A stretch of 64,000 nucleotides of DNA from Planctomycetota bacterium (GTDB lineage Bacteria; Planctomycetota; PLA2; JAEUHO01): assembly GCA_029259775.1 (NCBI GenBank), contig JAJDEN010000027.1, positions 1 to 64,000 of the forward strand, in the 5' to 3' direction. A program made the translations under genes and the position numbers. The notes under the pieces are model-generated. The model ran no database searches, had not been told where the DNA came from, and was given only the letters and a program-made list of their open reading frames with translations. Below are positions 34,195 to 42,638 of this stretch, in pieces. Numbering within the stretch: the first letter of the stretch is position 1; the number at the start of each line of letters is the position of its first letter.

Positions 34195-35841
34195 ATGCGC
34201 ACGCTCGCCCTCGCCGCCTGCCTCCTGACCGCCGGTCTGCTGCTCCGCACACCGTGCGCCCAGGCGGAGAACGACGAGTGGCCGCTCTTCCAGAAGGCCT
34301 TCAAGGACACGTGGAAGATCGGCGGGCTCGACAAGCGCACCCTGCGTGGCAAGCTCCGCGCGAACAAGCGCTCAGCAGTCCGTGGCCTTCGCAAGGCGCG
34401 TGACGCCCGGGCCGTGCCCGTGCTCGTGGCGGCGCACAAGAAGCAGCTGAAGTTCGTCGATGGGCTCGAGAAGCAGTGGTCGAAGCGCAAGGCTGCCTGG
34501 GAGAAGCAGCGGCCCGAGATGGATGCCATCATCAGTCGGGCGGCGAAGAACCAGCCCCCGCGTCCGGACGGCAAGATCCTCGTCCCCAAGAAGGTCATCG
34601 ACTGGCAGAACGAAGCCGCGTCGATCGAGAACATCCGCCGCGACATCGCGAGCGAGCTCGAGATCGCCGAGTACACCCGCAAGGGCATGGCCCGCATCTG
34701 CAACACGGTCGAAGGCAAGGAGTTCGACAAGGCCCTCGCGCCGATCCTGAAGGAGACGGGCGACGGCAAGAAACCGGGGCAGCGCGAGTTCATTCGGCTG
34801 CTCGGCTTGATCCAGGGCAACGCCGTCACGACGGTGCTCGAGAAGCTGGCGGCCGACATCCAGCCGTTCGTATCCGCTACCGCCCTGGAGTCGCTCGGCC
34901 GGCAGAACTGTCCGCGCAGCATCGGCACCCTGCTTCTGCGCCTGGACGATCCGCGCTGGCAGCTCCGTGTGGCCTCGCTCGAGGGCCTGTCGTACTTCAA
35001 GGAGGCCCGCGTCGTCGAGGCGCTGCTCGCCCGCCTACCGCATGAAGACGGTGTGCTGAAGCGGCACTACTACACGGCGCTCAGCCGCATTCTCAGCGAG
35101 TCACTTCCAACGACGCTCGAAGCATGGTCGTCGTACTGGAAGGCGAACAAGGACGCCGTGGTCAAGCGCTGGGCCGAGAAGGCGGACGGCCTGCCGATCC
35201 ATGACGACCTCCCGGCCGTCGAGCTCAAGAGCGAGGGCAACTCCGGCTCGACGTCGTTCTACGGCCTCAAGACCGAGAGCAAGCACATCATCTTCGTGAT
35301 CGACATCTCCGGCTCCATGGGAGAGCAGGGCGGCGTGACCAAGGACGGCACGATGCGCATCGACATCGCCAAGCGCGAGCTGAAGAACGCCATCCGCACG
35401 CTGAACGCCAAGGAAGAGGACGAACGCGGGGCCGCGAGCTTCAACGTCGTGGCCTACGCCGCCGAGGTCACGGTCTTCAAGACGGGCAAGATGATCGTTG
35501 CCACGAAGAACAACAAGGAGAAGGCGTTCAAGTGGATCGACGGTCTGGAGGCCATCGGCGCGACGAACATCTACGACGCTCTCGAGCAGGCCTTCGAGAT
35601 CATTGGCACGCGCAAAGCCAGGAAACAGTTCGACAAGGGCGCCGACACGATCTTCCTGATGACGGACGGCAAGCCCAACCGCGGCAAGGTTACGGACCCG
35701 CTGCTCATTCGCGAGGAGATCAAGAAGATCAACCGCGAGCGCAAGATCACGATCCACACGATCGGCGTGGGCGAGAACGTCGCCGAGGGGTTCCTCAAGG
35801 CCCTCGCGAGCGAGAACGGCGGCGAGTTCCTCGCGCGGTAG
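34195..35841 (+). CDS. Secreted protein with HEAT-like helices and a VWA domain
   Basis: 548 residues from ATG 34195; a TTG at 34186 is the other option. A signal peptide (MRTLALAACLLTAGLLLRT) is followed by about 300 residues of charged helices, HEAT-like from 190 to 290 (LEKLAADIQPFVSATALESL). A VWA domain begins near 365 with MIDAS motif DISGSMGEQ and later FLMTDGKPNRG, so the metal site is intact. VWA proteins bind partners through the metal ion. It probably acts in the periplasm or at the cell surface. Confidence 0.8.
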   Translation: MRTLALAACLLTAGLLLRTPCAQAENDEWPLFQKAFKDTWKIGGLDKRTLRGKLRANKRSAVRGLRKARDARAVPVLVAAHKKQLKFVDGLEKQWSKRKAAWEKQRPEMDAIISRAAKNQPPRPDGKILVPKKVIDWQNEAASIENIRRDIASELEIAEYTRKGMARICNTVEGKEFDKALAPILKETGDGKKPGQREFIRLLGLIQGNAVTTVLEKLAADIQPFVSATALESLGRQNCPRSIGTLLLRLDDPRWQLRVASLEGLSYFKEARVVEALLARLPHEDGVLKRHYYTALSRILSESLPTTLEAWSSYWKANKDAVVKRWAEKADGLPIHDDLPAVELKSEGNSGSTSFYGLKTESKHIIFVIDISGSMGEQGGVTKDGTMRIDIAKRELKNAIRTLNAKEEDERGAASFNVVAYAAEVTVFKTGKMIVATKNNKEKAFKWIDGLEAIGATNIYDALEQAFEIIGTRKARKQFDKGADTIFLMTDGKPNRGKVTDPLLIREEIKKINRERKITIHTIGVGENVAEGFLKALASENGGEFLAR

Positions 35842-35914
35842 TTGCCTAGGTGTGTGCCTCTGTGGTTCCACTCTCTGCTCTTACGCGAGCACAAGAGCGC
35901 GGACCAATTGAAAA

Positions 35915-35942
35915 CGGCGACACCGAGTGATCGGTGCCGCCG
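35915..35942 (-). terminator. Intrinsic terminator of the sigma-factor gene
   Basis: Arms at 35915-35926 and 35931-35942 (12 bp, one mismatch, 4-base loop) are followed on the minus strand by TTTT. It lies 50 bases past the sigma-gene stop. On the plus strand the same hairpin closes the VWA gene, without a T-run. Confidence 0.75.
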
Positions 35943-35993
35943 CTGGCGCTTCGTTCGACCAGAAGCGCTCCCCCTTGGACGAAGAGCTCCGCG

Positions 35994-36773
35994 CTAGACG
36001 AAGAGCTCCGCCTTCTTGTTGCTGTGCAGCTCGCGCAGGCGACGGATCACCTTGCTGTGGATCTGGCAGACGCGGCTCTCCGTGAGGCGCAGCATGCCGG
36101 CGATCTCGCGCATCGAGAGACCCTCGTAGTAGTAGTACTGAATGACGATCTGTTCCTTCTCGTTCAGGCTCTTGAAGAAGAGAGCGCGAACGTCGCGGAG
36201 CTGCTGCGACTCGCGGGGCGCGTCGCCCGCCTTCTTGTCGCCGATCAGATCGATCATGCGGCCGCCGGCCTCGCTGTCGTCGCCACCCGCGTCATCGGTG
36301 AGCGAGAGGACGGACGTCGGCGTCGCCTCCTTGCGCAGCTTCTCGTACTCCTCCATCGACATCTCGAAGGCGTCGGCCATCTCGATGTCGGTCGGCTCGC
36401 GCCCGAGGTCGGCGTAGAGCCGGCGGAGGGTCTTGTCGACCATGTTCGTGCGCAGACGGACCAGGCGCGGCACCCAGTCGTTCGTGCGGAGGTTGTCGAG
36501 GATCGCACCGCGGATACGCGCCGTGCAGTAGGTCTTGAACTGGAAGCCACGCGAGCGGTCGAAGCGGTCGATCGCCTCGATGAGGCCAAACGTGCCCATG
36601 CTGACCAGGTCGTCGGTCTCGACGCTCGCCGGCAGCGTGCTGGCCATGCGCTCGGCGAGGTACTTCACCAGGGGGAAGTACGCTTCGACGATCCTCGCCT
36701 TGTCGTCAGAGGAGCCTGTCTTCTCGTAGGCGTCCCAGAGGTGCTTGAAGTCGGCGTCGCGAAGTTTGCGCAT
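35994..36773 (-). CDS. fliA: FliA/WhiG-family sigma factor
   Basis: 259 residues; GGAG lies nine bases upstream. Region 2 (about 30-110) contains VKYLAERMASTLPASVETDD, then GLIEAIDRFDRSRGFQFKTY and ARIRGAILDNLRTNDWVPRL, the hallmark of the FliA/SigD/WhiG group. Region 3 is at about 115-180 and region 4 at about 200-250 with the HTH LSMREIAGMLRLTESRVCQI. It would direct RNA polymerase to flagellar-type promoters. No anti-sigma or flagellar gene is adjacent. Its leader carries a c-di-GMP-I riboswitch, so expression is likely set by c-di-GMP. Confidence 0.93.
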   Translation of the reverse strand: MRKLRDADFKHLWDAYEKTGSSDDKARIVEAYFPLVKYLAERMASTLPASVETDDLVSMGTFGLIEAIDRFDRSRGFQFKTYCTARIRGAILDNLRTNDWVPRLVRLRTNMVDKTLRRLYADLGREPTDIEMADAFEMSMEEYEKLRKEATPTSVLSLTDDAGGDDSEAGGRMIDLIGDKKAGDAPRESQQLRDVRALFFKSLNEKEQIVIQYYYYEGLSMREIAGMLRLTESRVCQIHSKVIRRLRELHSNKKAELFV

Positions 36774-36854
36774 CTGAAGTATCTCCGTCTCTCATACGTC
36801 CGTCGCCGGACGTGCCCTGTGATCCCGTACCTGTGGAGTCGGGGGCGAGACGGT

Positions 36855-36870
36855 GACGCGCGTTCGCGTC
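36855..36870 (-). promoter_or_regulatory. Possible expression-platform hairpin of the riboswitch
   Basis: GACGCG arms (36855-36860 and 36865-36870) form a short stem 18 bases after the aptamer and about 80 bases before the sigma-gene start. No T-run follows. Whether it competes with the aptamer or with the ribosome-binding site is not clear. Confidence 0.35.
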
Positions 36871-36887
36871 CCCATGCTGCTGCCCAT

Positions 36888-36996
36888 GGCTTGGTAGCTG
36901 GCTGCCATTGAAGCCACCTCGGGGAATGAGGTGGCTTGGAAGGCCCTGTAGCTTTGCGCCGCCGGCTTTCGCCGGGTTTGCCCGTTCATCCAAGGT
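36888..36996 (-). ncRNA. Cyclic di-GMP-I (GEMM) riboswitch aptamer
   Basis: Read on the minus strand, the aptamer contains CGGGCAAACC, a CCGGC-GAAA-GCCGG tetraloop hairpin, GGCGCAAAGC, a long hairpin with AAGCCACCTC/GAGGTGGCTT arms, and ATGGCAGCCAGCTACC. These match the conserved blocks of the GEMM-I class in order and spacing. The outer stem CTTGG/CCAAG pairs 36990-36994 with 36890-36894. It lies 115 bases upstream of the sigma-gene start in the same orientation. It should bind c-di-GMP and control that gene; the direction of control cannot be read. Confidence 0.9.
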
Positions 36997-37178
36997 TGCG
37001 AGGGGAAAAGATCAACGGGATGGGCGCCCCAGTCCAAGGGAGCCGATCCCGGCCGCGTGCGACCGAAGTCACCCGCAACAGACGGACATTACCCCAGCCC
37101 CGAAAGCTGGCAACCGCGTTCAAAAAAATAACACTCAAGCTTCAAACGTGATGTGACGGAACGCCGGAGAGCCCAGGT

Positions 37179-38000
37179 TCATGCGCCGTGCGTGGGGCCG
37201 TTCTCATAGAAGGTCGGCCTACGCTCGGCCAGGACATCGTTCCCGGAGGGGATGTGTTTGTCGCGAGACAAGACAGTGTCGGCTGTTGTTCGCAACGACG
37301 TCACGCCGTCGGCCGGCGCATCGGCTGCAGCCTCACCGCGGGGGGTTGCGATGCGACTGCAGCCCGTGAAGTGCAGCGCCGGCCGCGGCGGACGATCTTC
37401 CATTCCGAAGCGGTTGGCCGTGACGGTATAGACCCGGTTCTCGAGTGCCCGGACGAGCATCGCCTTCTGGCACCAGCCCGGCAGCACGAGGTTGCTCGGA
37501 TGCGCGATGACATCCGCGCCGCGCAGCGCGAGGGTGCGCGCCGCCTCGGGATACATCCAGTCGAAGCAGATCATGGTGCCCACCCGCAGCCCCCGATGCT
37601 CGTGCACGGGGAACGGGCTGTCGCCCGGATCAAACACCTCACGCTCGAAGCCGAAGAGATGGATCTTGCGGTAGCAGCCGACCAGCACGCCGTCCGCGAC
37701 GATGGCGGCGGCATTGAAGACCTGATCGCCGTCGCGCTCAGGGAAGCCTGCCACGATCATGCCGCCGGTGGCGCGGCTCCACGTCAGCAGGCGATCGGTC
37801 GTGGGGCCGCCGGCCACGGGCTCGGCGAGCGAGAGCACCTCGGCGCGGTCGAGAAAGCTGTAGCCCGAAGCGAACAGCTCGGGCAGGACGAGGAGATCGG
37901 CACGTAGCCCTTCGAGGTGCGGCTCCAGGGCGTCGAGATTCGCCTCGACGTCACCGAAGATGGGAGCCGTCTGCAGCGCGGCGATCGTGTGCGTGCTCAC
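37179..38000 (-). CDS. Carbon-nitrogen hydrolase (nitrilase superfamily)
   Basis: 273 residues from GTG 38000; no ATG alternative keeps the first strand (IAALQTAPIFGDVEANLDAL). The catalytic triad is in place: Glu in LLVLPELFASGYSF (about 42), Lys in YRKIHLFGFE (about 112) and Cys in GTMICFDWMYPEAAR (about 146). These enzymes hydrolyse amides or carbamoyl groups; the substrate cannot be read, and N-carbamoyl amino acids or omega-amides are possible. The C-terminus (NDVLAERRPTFY) is typical of the family. The gene stands alone. Confidence 0.88.
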   Translation of the reverse strand: MSTHTIAALQTAPIFGDVEANLDALEPHLEGLRADLLVLPELFASGYSFLDRAEVLSLAEPVAGGPTTDRLLTWSRATGGMIVAGFPERDGDQVFNAAAIVADGVLVGCYRKIHLFGFEREVFDPGDSPFPVHEHRGLRVGTMICFDWMYPEAARTLALRGADVIAHPSNLVLPGWCQKAMLVRALENRVYTVTANRFGMEDRPPRPALHFTGCSRIATPRGEAAADAPADGVTSLRTTADTVLSRDKHIPSGNDVLAERRPTFYENGPTHGA

Positions 38001-38039
38001 GCCCGCGAGGCTACACGCGGTGCGCTCCTGAGCGAGGCG

Positions 38040-39491
38040 CTACTTGTCGCCGTCCGGCTTCTGCCCGTCGCCGGGCTTGCGATCGCCGTCGCCGGAGTGC
38101 CGGCCGCGCCCTTTCATGCCGCCGCGCTTGAACTTCTCGGTCATCTGGTCCCACGCAGCCTGGTCCCAGCTGTCGGGCTTGACGAGCGGCGAGGACTTGT
38201 CGCGCATCCAGCGCTTGAAGGCCTCTTGCAGGTCCTTCCATTGGGCGTCCGAGACCCCCTCAGGCTTGCGCGGGCCGCGGCGCGTGCCGCCGGGTCCGAA
38301 GCCCTTGCTCTTCCCCTTGCCCCTCACCTTGCCATCGCGGCCGTTGCGGCCGTTGCGGCCGTCGCGGCCAAAGCGACCTACGCCGCCGAAGCGATCGAGT
38401 ATGCGCCTCAGCCACGTCGCGCGCTGTTCGGCTTGCGCTCGCGGGGGCAGGGTCTCGACCATCGCGACCGGCACCCGAAGCCTGTCGCGCAGCACGCGCT
38501 TGATCACGTCGTCGCCATCCTTCGCAGCGGCCTCGCCATCCTTGCGTTCGGAGGCGACCCAGCGATCCACGAGCTGCACGAGCAGCGACGCTTCTTCGCG
38601 CAGCAACTTGCCGTCGCGCTTGAGCAGACGGCGTAGGCTGCGGCGTACTTCCTCGTTCTCGGCGTTGCGCAGCAGCGCCTCGCGGTCTTCCAGGCTCGAG
38701 GCGAACTCCGCGGGCCAGGTCTGCACGACCTTGTGCGCGACCGCGGCGACGTAGGCGTCCTTGCCCTTGATGTCCGAGCGGGCGAGTTCCTCGCGCAGCT
38801 TGTTCGCACGCATGAAGCCCAGCATGCGCCCCACGCGCTTGCGCATGTTGCGCTTGTCCTCGGGCTTCGTGGCCGCCTCGAACTGGGCCCGCATCGCCTT
38901 GAAGCGAGCGAGCATCTTCTCGGGCACGCCCATCGCGGTCAGCTGCTCGTCCGTCGGGAGCTTGCCCTCAGGCAGGGCGCTCTCGGCGACCTTGCCCCAG
39001 AACGTGCGGCCGAACGACATCTCGAAGACATGGGAGGAGATGTCGCGGCGTCGCAGCTGCCCCTCGAATCCGCGGCCGAGCTTCTGCAGCGCGGCGTGCG
39101 CCAAGCCCTTGCTGATGAGCATGTGGCTGCCACGGTCACGAAGACGGTCCCAGCGCTTGCTCTTGTCGCGCATGTGCCTGAGGCGCGCCTCGAACTGCTT
39201 GCGCTGCTCGGGGGGCATGTTGCGGATGCGAACCACGTTGCGAGCGATCACCTGCTTCTTGCTGAGGTCGAGCTGGTCCCAGCCTTTGACCTTCTCACGC
39301 AGGAACGTCAGCTCTTCGGGCTTGAGCTGTGCCAGGTAGTCCTGGACCTCTCCCGTCCTGGGACCCGCCTTGCGATCCGCCTTCTTGGCGCTGCGCTCGC
39401 CATCGTCCGCATACGCCGTCCCCGCGATCGAGGCTGCGCAAGCCAGCGCGATCAGGCAAGCGAGCAGTACGGGAAGGGTGCGCCTACGCAT
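38040..39491 (-). CDS. Periplasmic charged helical protein (DUF3106-like)
   Basis: 483 residues. Signal peptide (VLLACLIALACAASIAGTAY), then highly charged helices including RIRNMPPEQRKQFEARL, the kind of segment found in DUF3106 proteins. A Gly/Arg/Asn tract (FGRDGRNGRNGRDGKVRG) lies near 395-415, and the C-terminus is Gly/Lys/Asp-rich. It is the third gene of an ECF-sigma operon, five bases after the anti-sigma gene, so it may sense or buffer the stress that releases the sigma factor. Its own activity is unknown. Confidence 0.65.
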   Translation of the reverse strand: MRRRTLPVLLACLIALACAASIAGTAYADDGERSAKKADRKAGPRTGEVQDYLAQLKPEELTFLREKVKGWDQLDLSKKQVIARNVVRIRNMPPEQRKQFEARLRHMRDKSKRWDRLRDRGSHMLISKGLAHAALQKLGRGFEGQLRRRDISSHVFEMSFGRTFWGKVAESALPEGKLPTDEQLTAMGVPEKMLARFKAMRAQFEAATKPEDKRNMRKRVGRMLGFMRANKLREELARSDIKGKDAYVAAVAHKVVQTWPAEFASSLEDREALLRNAENEEVRRSLRRLLKRDGKLLREEASLLVQLVDRWVASERKDGEAAAKDGDDVIKRVLRDRLRVPVAMVETLPPRAQAEQRATWLRRILDRFGGVGRFGRDGRNGRNGRDGKVRGKGKSKGFGPGGTRRGPRKPEGVSDAQWKDLQEAFKRWMRDKSSPLVKPDSWDQAAWDQMTEKFKRGGMKGRGRHSGDGDRKPGDGQKPDGDK

Positions 39492-39496
39492 CGGAC

Positions 39497-40060
39497 CTAG
39501 CCTCCGGCGCCGTTCTCGGCGTCGAACTCTTCATCGAAGGACGACTCTTCCAAGGCGGCGTCATCGACGCTCAGCAGCACGTCGGCGTGGAGCAGCAGGT
39601 CGCCGAGCTCGTCGGCGGGAACATCCTTGAGCACAGAGACCACGTCCGTGGTGGCGATGGTGGTCGTGGGTGCGAGGCCGCCGTCTTCGTCGGCGTTCTG
39701 CATCACGAAGACGGTGGCGCCGACGGCGAGCATGACGGCGGCGGCCGACGCGAGCGGACGCCGGTACCACGCCATACTGAGCATCTTGCCGCTACGGCGC
39801 TGCTGTCCGATACCGACACCTGAGAAGACGTTGGCGGCGAAGTCGGCCGGGATCGGCTCGTCTTCGTAGCTCTCGAGCAGGTCGCCGATGTGGCGCAGGT
39901 GCTCCACCTCGCGCAACGCACCCGCGTTGTCGTCCAGCCAGCCGGAGACGTGCAGCGACTCCTCGGTCGAGAGCTCGCCGTCGATGTAGGCGTTGAGCAG
40001 CAGGCGCCGCTCTTCGACATCGATCAGGTCGAGGTTGGTGAAGTTCGAAGGGGTGTTCAT
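39497..40060 (-). CDS. Membrane-bound anti-sigma factor
   Basis: 187 residues. The cytoplasmic N-terminus (LLLNAYIDGELSTEESLHVS, then WLDDNAGALREVEHLRHI) fits an anti-sigma domain but lacks the Cys/His ligands of the zinc-containing type. One membrane helix (LASAAAVMLAVGATVFVMQ) lies at about 100-120, and an acidic C-terminal part is outside. It starts 19 bases after the ECF sigma gene and should hold that sigma factor at the membrane. Confidence 0.78.
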   Translation of the reverse strand: MNTPSNFTNLDLIDVEERRLLLNAYIDGELSTEESLHVSGWLDDNAGALREVEHLRHIGDLLESYEDEPIPADFAANVFSGVGIGQQRRSGKMLSMAWYRRPLASAAAVMLAVGATVFVMQNADEDGGLAPTTTIATTDVVSVLKDVPADELGDLLLHADVLLSVDDAALEESSFDEEFDAENGAGG

Positions 40061-40079
40061 GAGGGGTACCTCAATGAGG

Positions 40080-40727
40080 TCAGTTGCCTGACTCCGTTTC
40101 GGGGGCCTGGCTTCCGGGTGTGAGCGCGCCTTCTGCCGCGACGAAGCGATGCAACCTCTTGCGCAGGTTCTCGCGTGCTCGCGTCAGGAGTGACTTGACG
40201 GCGGGGACGGTCGTCTCCATCGCCTCGGCCACGTCCTCGTAGGAGCAGCCGTGAAAGCGTGTGAGCACCAGGGCCAGGCGTTGCTGATCGGGCAGCAGGT
40301 CGACCGCCGCGCGCACATGCGCTGCGACCTCGCCGCCCTCCATCTCGCTCGCGGCCTTCGGGCTGCGCGCGTCCTCGAAGGCCGGCACGCTGTCCTCGCC
40401 CGAGGGGTCGCCGAACACAGCCGTGAAGCTGTTGACGCGGCGGTTCTTCTCCGCGCGCAACCGCCGGATCTCGTTCAAGCAGGCGTTGACCGTGATGCTG
40501 TAGAGCCACGTCTTGACCTTCGCTTTCGGCTGGTAGGTCATCTTCGACCGGAACACCCGGAAGAAGACCTGCTGCGCCACGTCATCGACCCCCGCGGAGC
40601 GCGAGCCCAGATAGCGACGCACCAGCGACAAGACCAGCCCCTGGTACTTGTGGACGAGCACCTCGAAGGCGGACTCGTCCCCGTCTTGGAAGCGGCGCAT
40701 GAGGATCTGATCGGCGTCAGGGGTCAC
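40080..40727 (-). CDS. rpoE: ECF (RpoE-type) sigma factor
   Basis: 215 residues from GTG 40727 (AGGAG ten bases upstream); the longer frame to 40865 starts in unlikely sequence. Region 2 (about 10-80): ILMRRFQDGDESAFEVLVHK, DDVAQQVFFRVFR and WLYSITVNACLNEIRRLR. Region 4 (about 135-190): LLPDQQRLALVLTRFHGCSY, then an HTH ending in VKSLLTRARENLRK. It directs a stress or envelope regulon and is followed by its anti-sigma gene. The C-terminal tail of about 20 residues is unusual only in being Gly/Pro-rich. Confidence 0.9.
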   Translation of the reverse strand: MTPDADQILMRRFQDGDESAFEVLVHKYQGLVLSLVRRYLGSRSAGVDDVAQQVFFRVFRSKMTYQPKAKVKTWLYSITVNACLNEIRRLRAEKNRRVNSFTAVFGDPSGEDSVPAFEDARSPKAASEMEGGEVAAHVRAAVDLLPDQQRLALVLTRFHGCSYEDVAEAMETTVPAVKSLLTRARENLRKRLHRFVAAEGALTPGSQAPETESGN

Positions 40728-40869
40728 TCGTACGTTGCTCCTGGGTACATGAACCCGACGGCGGGTCAGGGGTTGCGGGGCCAGCCTGGCAACTCCGTGA
40801 CCACCGCAACTACCAGGGCTCTCTGGCCACCCTACCCGGACATCACGCCCAGACGAGACGCCCAAGAGA

Positions 40870-42429
40870 TCAGCGCACGCGCCCCCAGCGGCTGGGCGGC
40901 CAGATCCGGATCCGGACGGGCCCGATCAGGGCCTTCGTGGGGATGTCACCGGCTTCCCGGTAGCGGCTGTCCTTGCTGTCGGTCGTGTTGTCGCCCATGA
41001 CGAATACGGCGTCCTTCGCGATCAGGTGCGCATTGCGGCCGCGCTGGCCGGAACTCGGGACGCCCTGGGTGCCCAGGTGGGCATAGTGCAGGTCGCGGTC
41101 GAGCACGAGGCGCTCGAGGGCCGTGTCGGCGCCGCGGGCGGCGACGCGGAGGCCGAGGGCCGAGTCCGGCGCAGCCCGGGCCTGCGTGAAGGACCAGTCC
41201 GAGCAGCCGGCGCGCAACACGCCATCGACGTAGCTCAGCCGGAGGCGGAGATCGGCGCCGGACGGCGGCGTCGGGCGCTCCGCCAGGGTCTCCCGGCGGA
41301 CGGAGCCGTCGGCGGCCGTCACCTCCTCGGACAGCGCGATGCCGGTGGCGTTCACCTCCAGCGTCCAGGCTGTGGTGGCCCCGTCCACGCTGCCGCCCGG
41401 ACCGCGACGCACGGTGAGGCCGAGGGTGCCGGCTACACCCCGGCGGCCATGGAGGACGGCGTAGCCGTCGCGCATGACGAAGCTGTTGCCGAGGCCGCTC
41501 GGTGGGTGCGCCGGGAAGCCGCCGCGCTTCCACGCCAGGGCGCCCGAGCCGCCGTCGACCCAGCCCTCGGGCGCTCCCGCGCTGAAGTCCCACGCCCGGA
41601 CGTGGCCGCGCATCACTTCGCGCACCTCGTCCGGTTTCACGAGCATCGTCCCGTCGATGTAGACGTCGCCGAACAGGATCGCGATCTCCTCGCCGGGCAA
41701 GCCGATCAGGCGCTTCACGTAGGTGATGCCGCCCCGCTCGAACGTGACGATCGACCAGCGCTCCGGCACGTTCCCCCGTCCCAAGAGCAAGACCGCGACC
41801 CGGTCCCCCACCTCCAGCGCAGGCACCATGCTCTTGGAGGGGATGCGGTAGACCTGCACGATGAAGAGCTTGAGGATGAAGAACACGAGGATGGCGCCGA
41901 AGATCCAAGGGCCCTCGTGCAAGAGCAGCCGGCGCGCGGTGTCGCTACCGCTCGCGACAAGCGCCACCGACGGTCGCCCACGGTCGGCGCGATGCACCAA
42001 CTGCCGCGCCGAGCGCGCGTTGCCAAACCGATGCCCCGTCCCTTCCGCCTCGAGCTCGGCCAGATGCGCGCGGACATCATCCAGCACGCGCCCCCGGCTG
42101 CCGGGATCGCGCACACCGGACGCGACCTTGATGGCGACGGGATTCGGCTCGGGAGCGGGCATCGGATGCGCCCCGGAGGCAGCCCGCGGCGGCTCCGGCT
42201 GGTCTGCCCTGCGGTAGAGGGTCAAGCCGCGGGCACTGCGTCCGCCGGAGGCGATGGTGCCCGAGCGCAGCGCGCCGTGGAGCAGCGCATGCACCGCACC
42301 CTCGTGCAGTTGCAGGGCCCCGGGCAGCGCCTGCCGCAGCGCGGCAAGCAGGTCCAGAACGTCGGCCGGGCCCTCGCCCAGGCATCGCACGATGACCTGC
42401 TCCGCCTTGTCGTCACCCTGCCCACTCAC
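40870..42429 (-). CDS. lepB: Signal peptidase I with N-terminal winged helix and large insertion
   Basis: 519 residues from GTG 42429, about twice the usual length. Residues 8-70 resemble a PadR-type winged helix (VHALLHGALRSGTIASGGRS, then GLTLYRR). A membrane helix at about 165-185 leads to the catalytic Ser (VYRIPSKSMVPALEVGDRV) and Lys (ITYVKRLIGLPGEEI). A 170-residue beta-rich insertion (about 285-455; WDFSAGAPEGWVDGGSGALA onwards) precedes the last box FVMGDNTTDSKDSRYREAG. It cleaves signal peptides of exported proteins. Confidence 0.88.
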   Translation of the reverse strand: MSGQGDDKAEQVIVRCLGEGPADVLDLLAALRQALPGALQLHEGAVHALLHGALRSGTIASGGRSARGLTLYRRADQPEPPRAASGAHPMPAPEPNPVAIKVASGVRDPGSRGRVLDDVRAHLAELEAEGTGHRFGNARSARQLVHRADRGRPSVALVASGSDTARRLLLHEGPWIFGAILVFFILKLFIVQVYRIPSKSMVPALEVGDRVAVLLLGRGNVPERWSIVTFERGGITYVKRLIGLPGEEIAILFGDVYIDGTMLVKPDEVREVMRGHVRAWDFSAGAPEGWVDGGSGALAWKRGGFPAHPPSGLGNSFVMRDGYAVLHGRRGVAGTLGLTVRRGPGGSVDGATTAWTLEVNATGIALSEEVTAADGSVRRETLAERPTPPSGADLRLRLSYVDGVLRAGCSDWSFTQARAAPDSALGLRVAARGADTALERLVLDRDLHYAHLGTQGVPSSGQRGRNAHLIAKDAVFVMGDNTTDSKDSRYREAGDIPTKALIGPVRIRIWPPSRWGRVR

Positions 42430-42458
42430 GGTTCGCGCACCCTACCCCCGACTCGAGG

Positions 42459-42638
42459 CTAGAAGAACAGCAACAGGGCGAGCAGCAGCACCACCGCGAT
42501 GAGGCCGAGAATCAAACGCGTGACCGGCGGCCCATCCCGCAAGCGGCCCTCGCCGTCGAACTCTCGCGCGAGGAACTCGTCGTAGTCGTCGTCGTCGAGA
42601 TGCGTCGACGGATAGTCGTCGTCATCGAGGTCGCTCAT
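42459..42638 (-). CDS. Small acidic single-pass membrane protein
   Basis: 59 residues. It starts inside an ATGA overlap with the HNH gene upstream. The N-terminus is Asp-rich (MSDLDDDDYPSTHLDDDDYD) and the last 20 residues form a membrane helix (LILGLIAVVLLLALLLFF). Function unknown. It lies 30 bases before the signal peptidase start on the same strand and is probably translationally coupled to the HNH gene. Confidence 0.65.
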   Translation of the reverse strand: MSDLDDDDYPSTHLDDDDYDEFLAREFDGEGRLRDGPPVTRLILGLIAVVLLLALLLFF

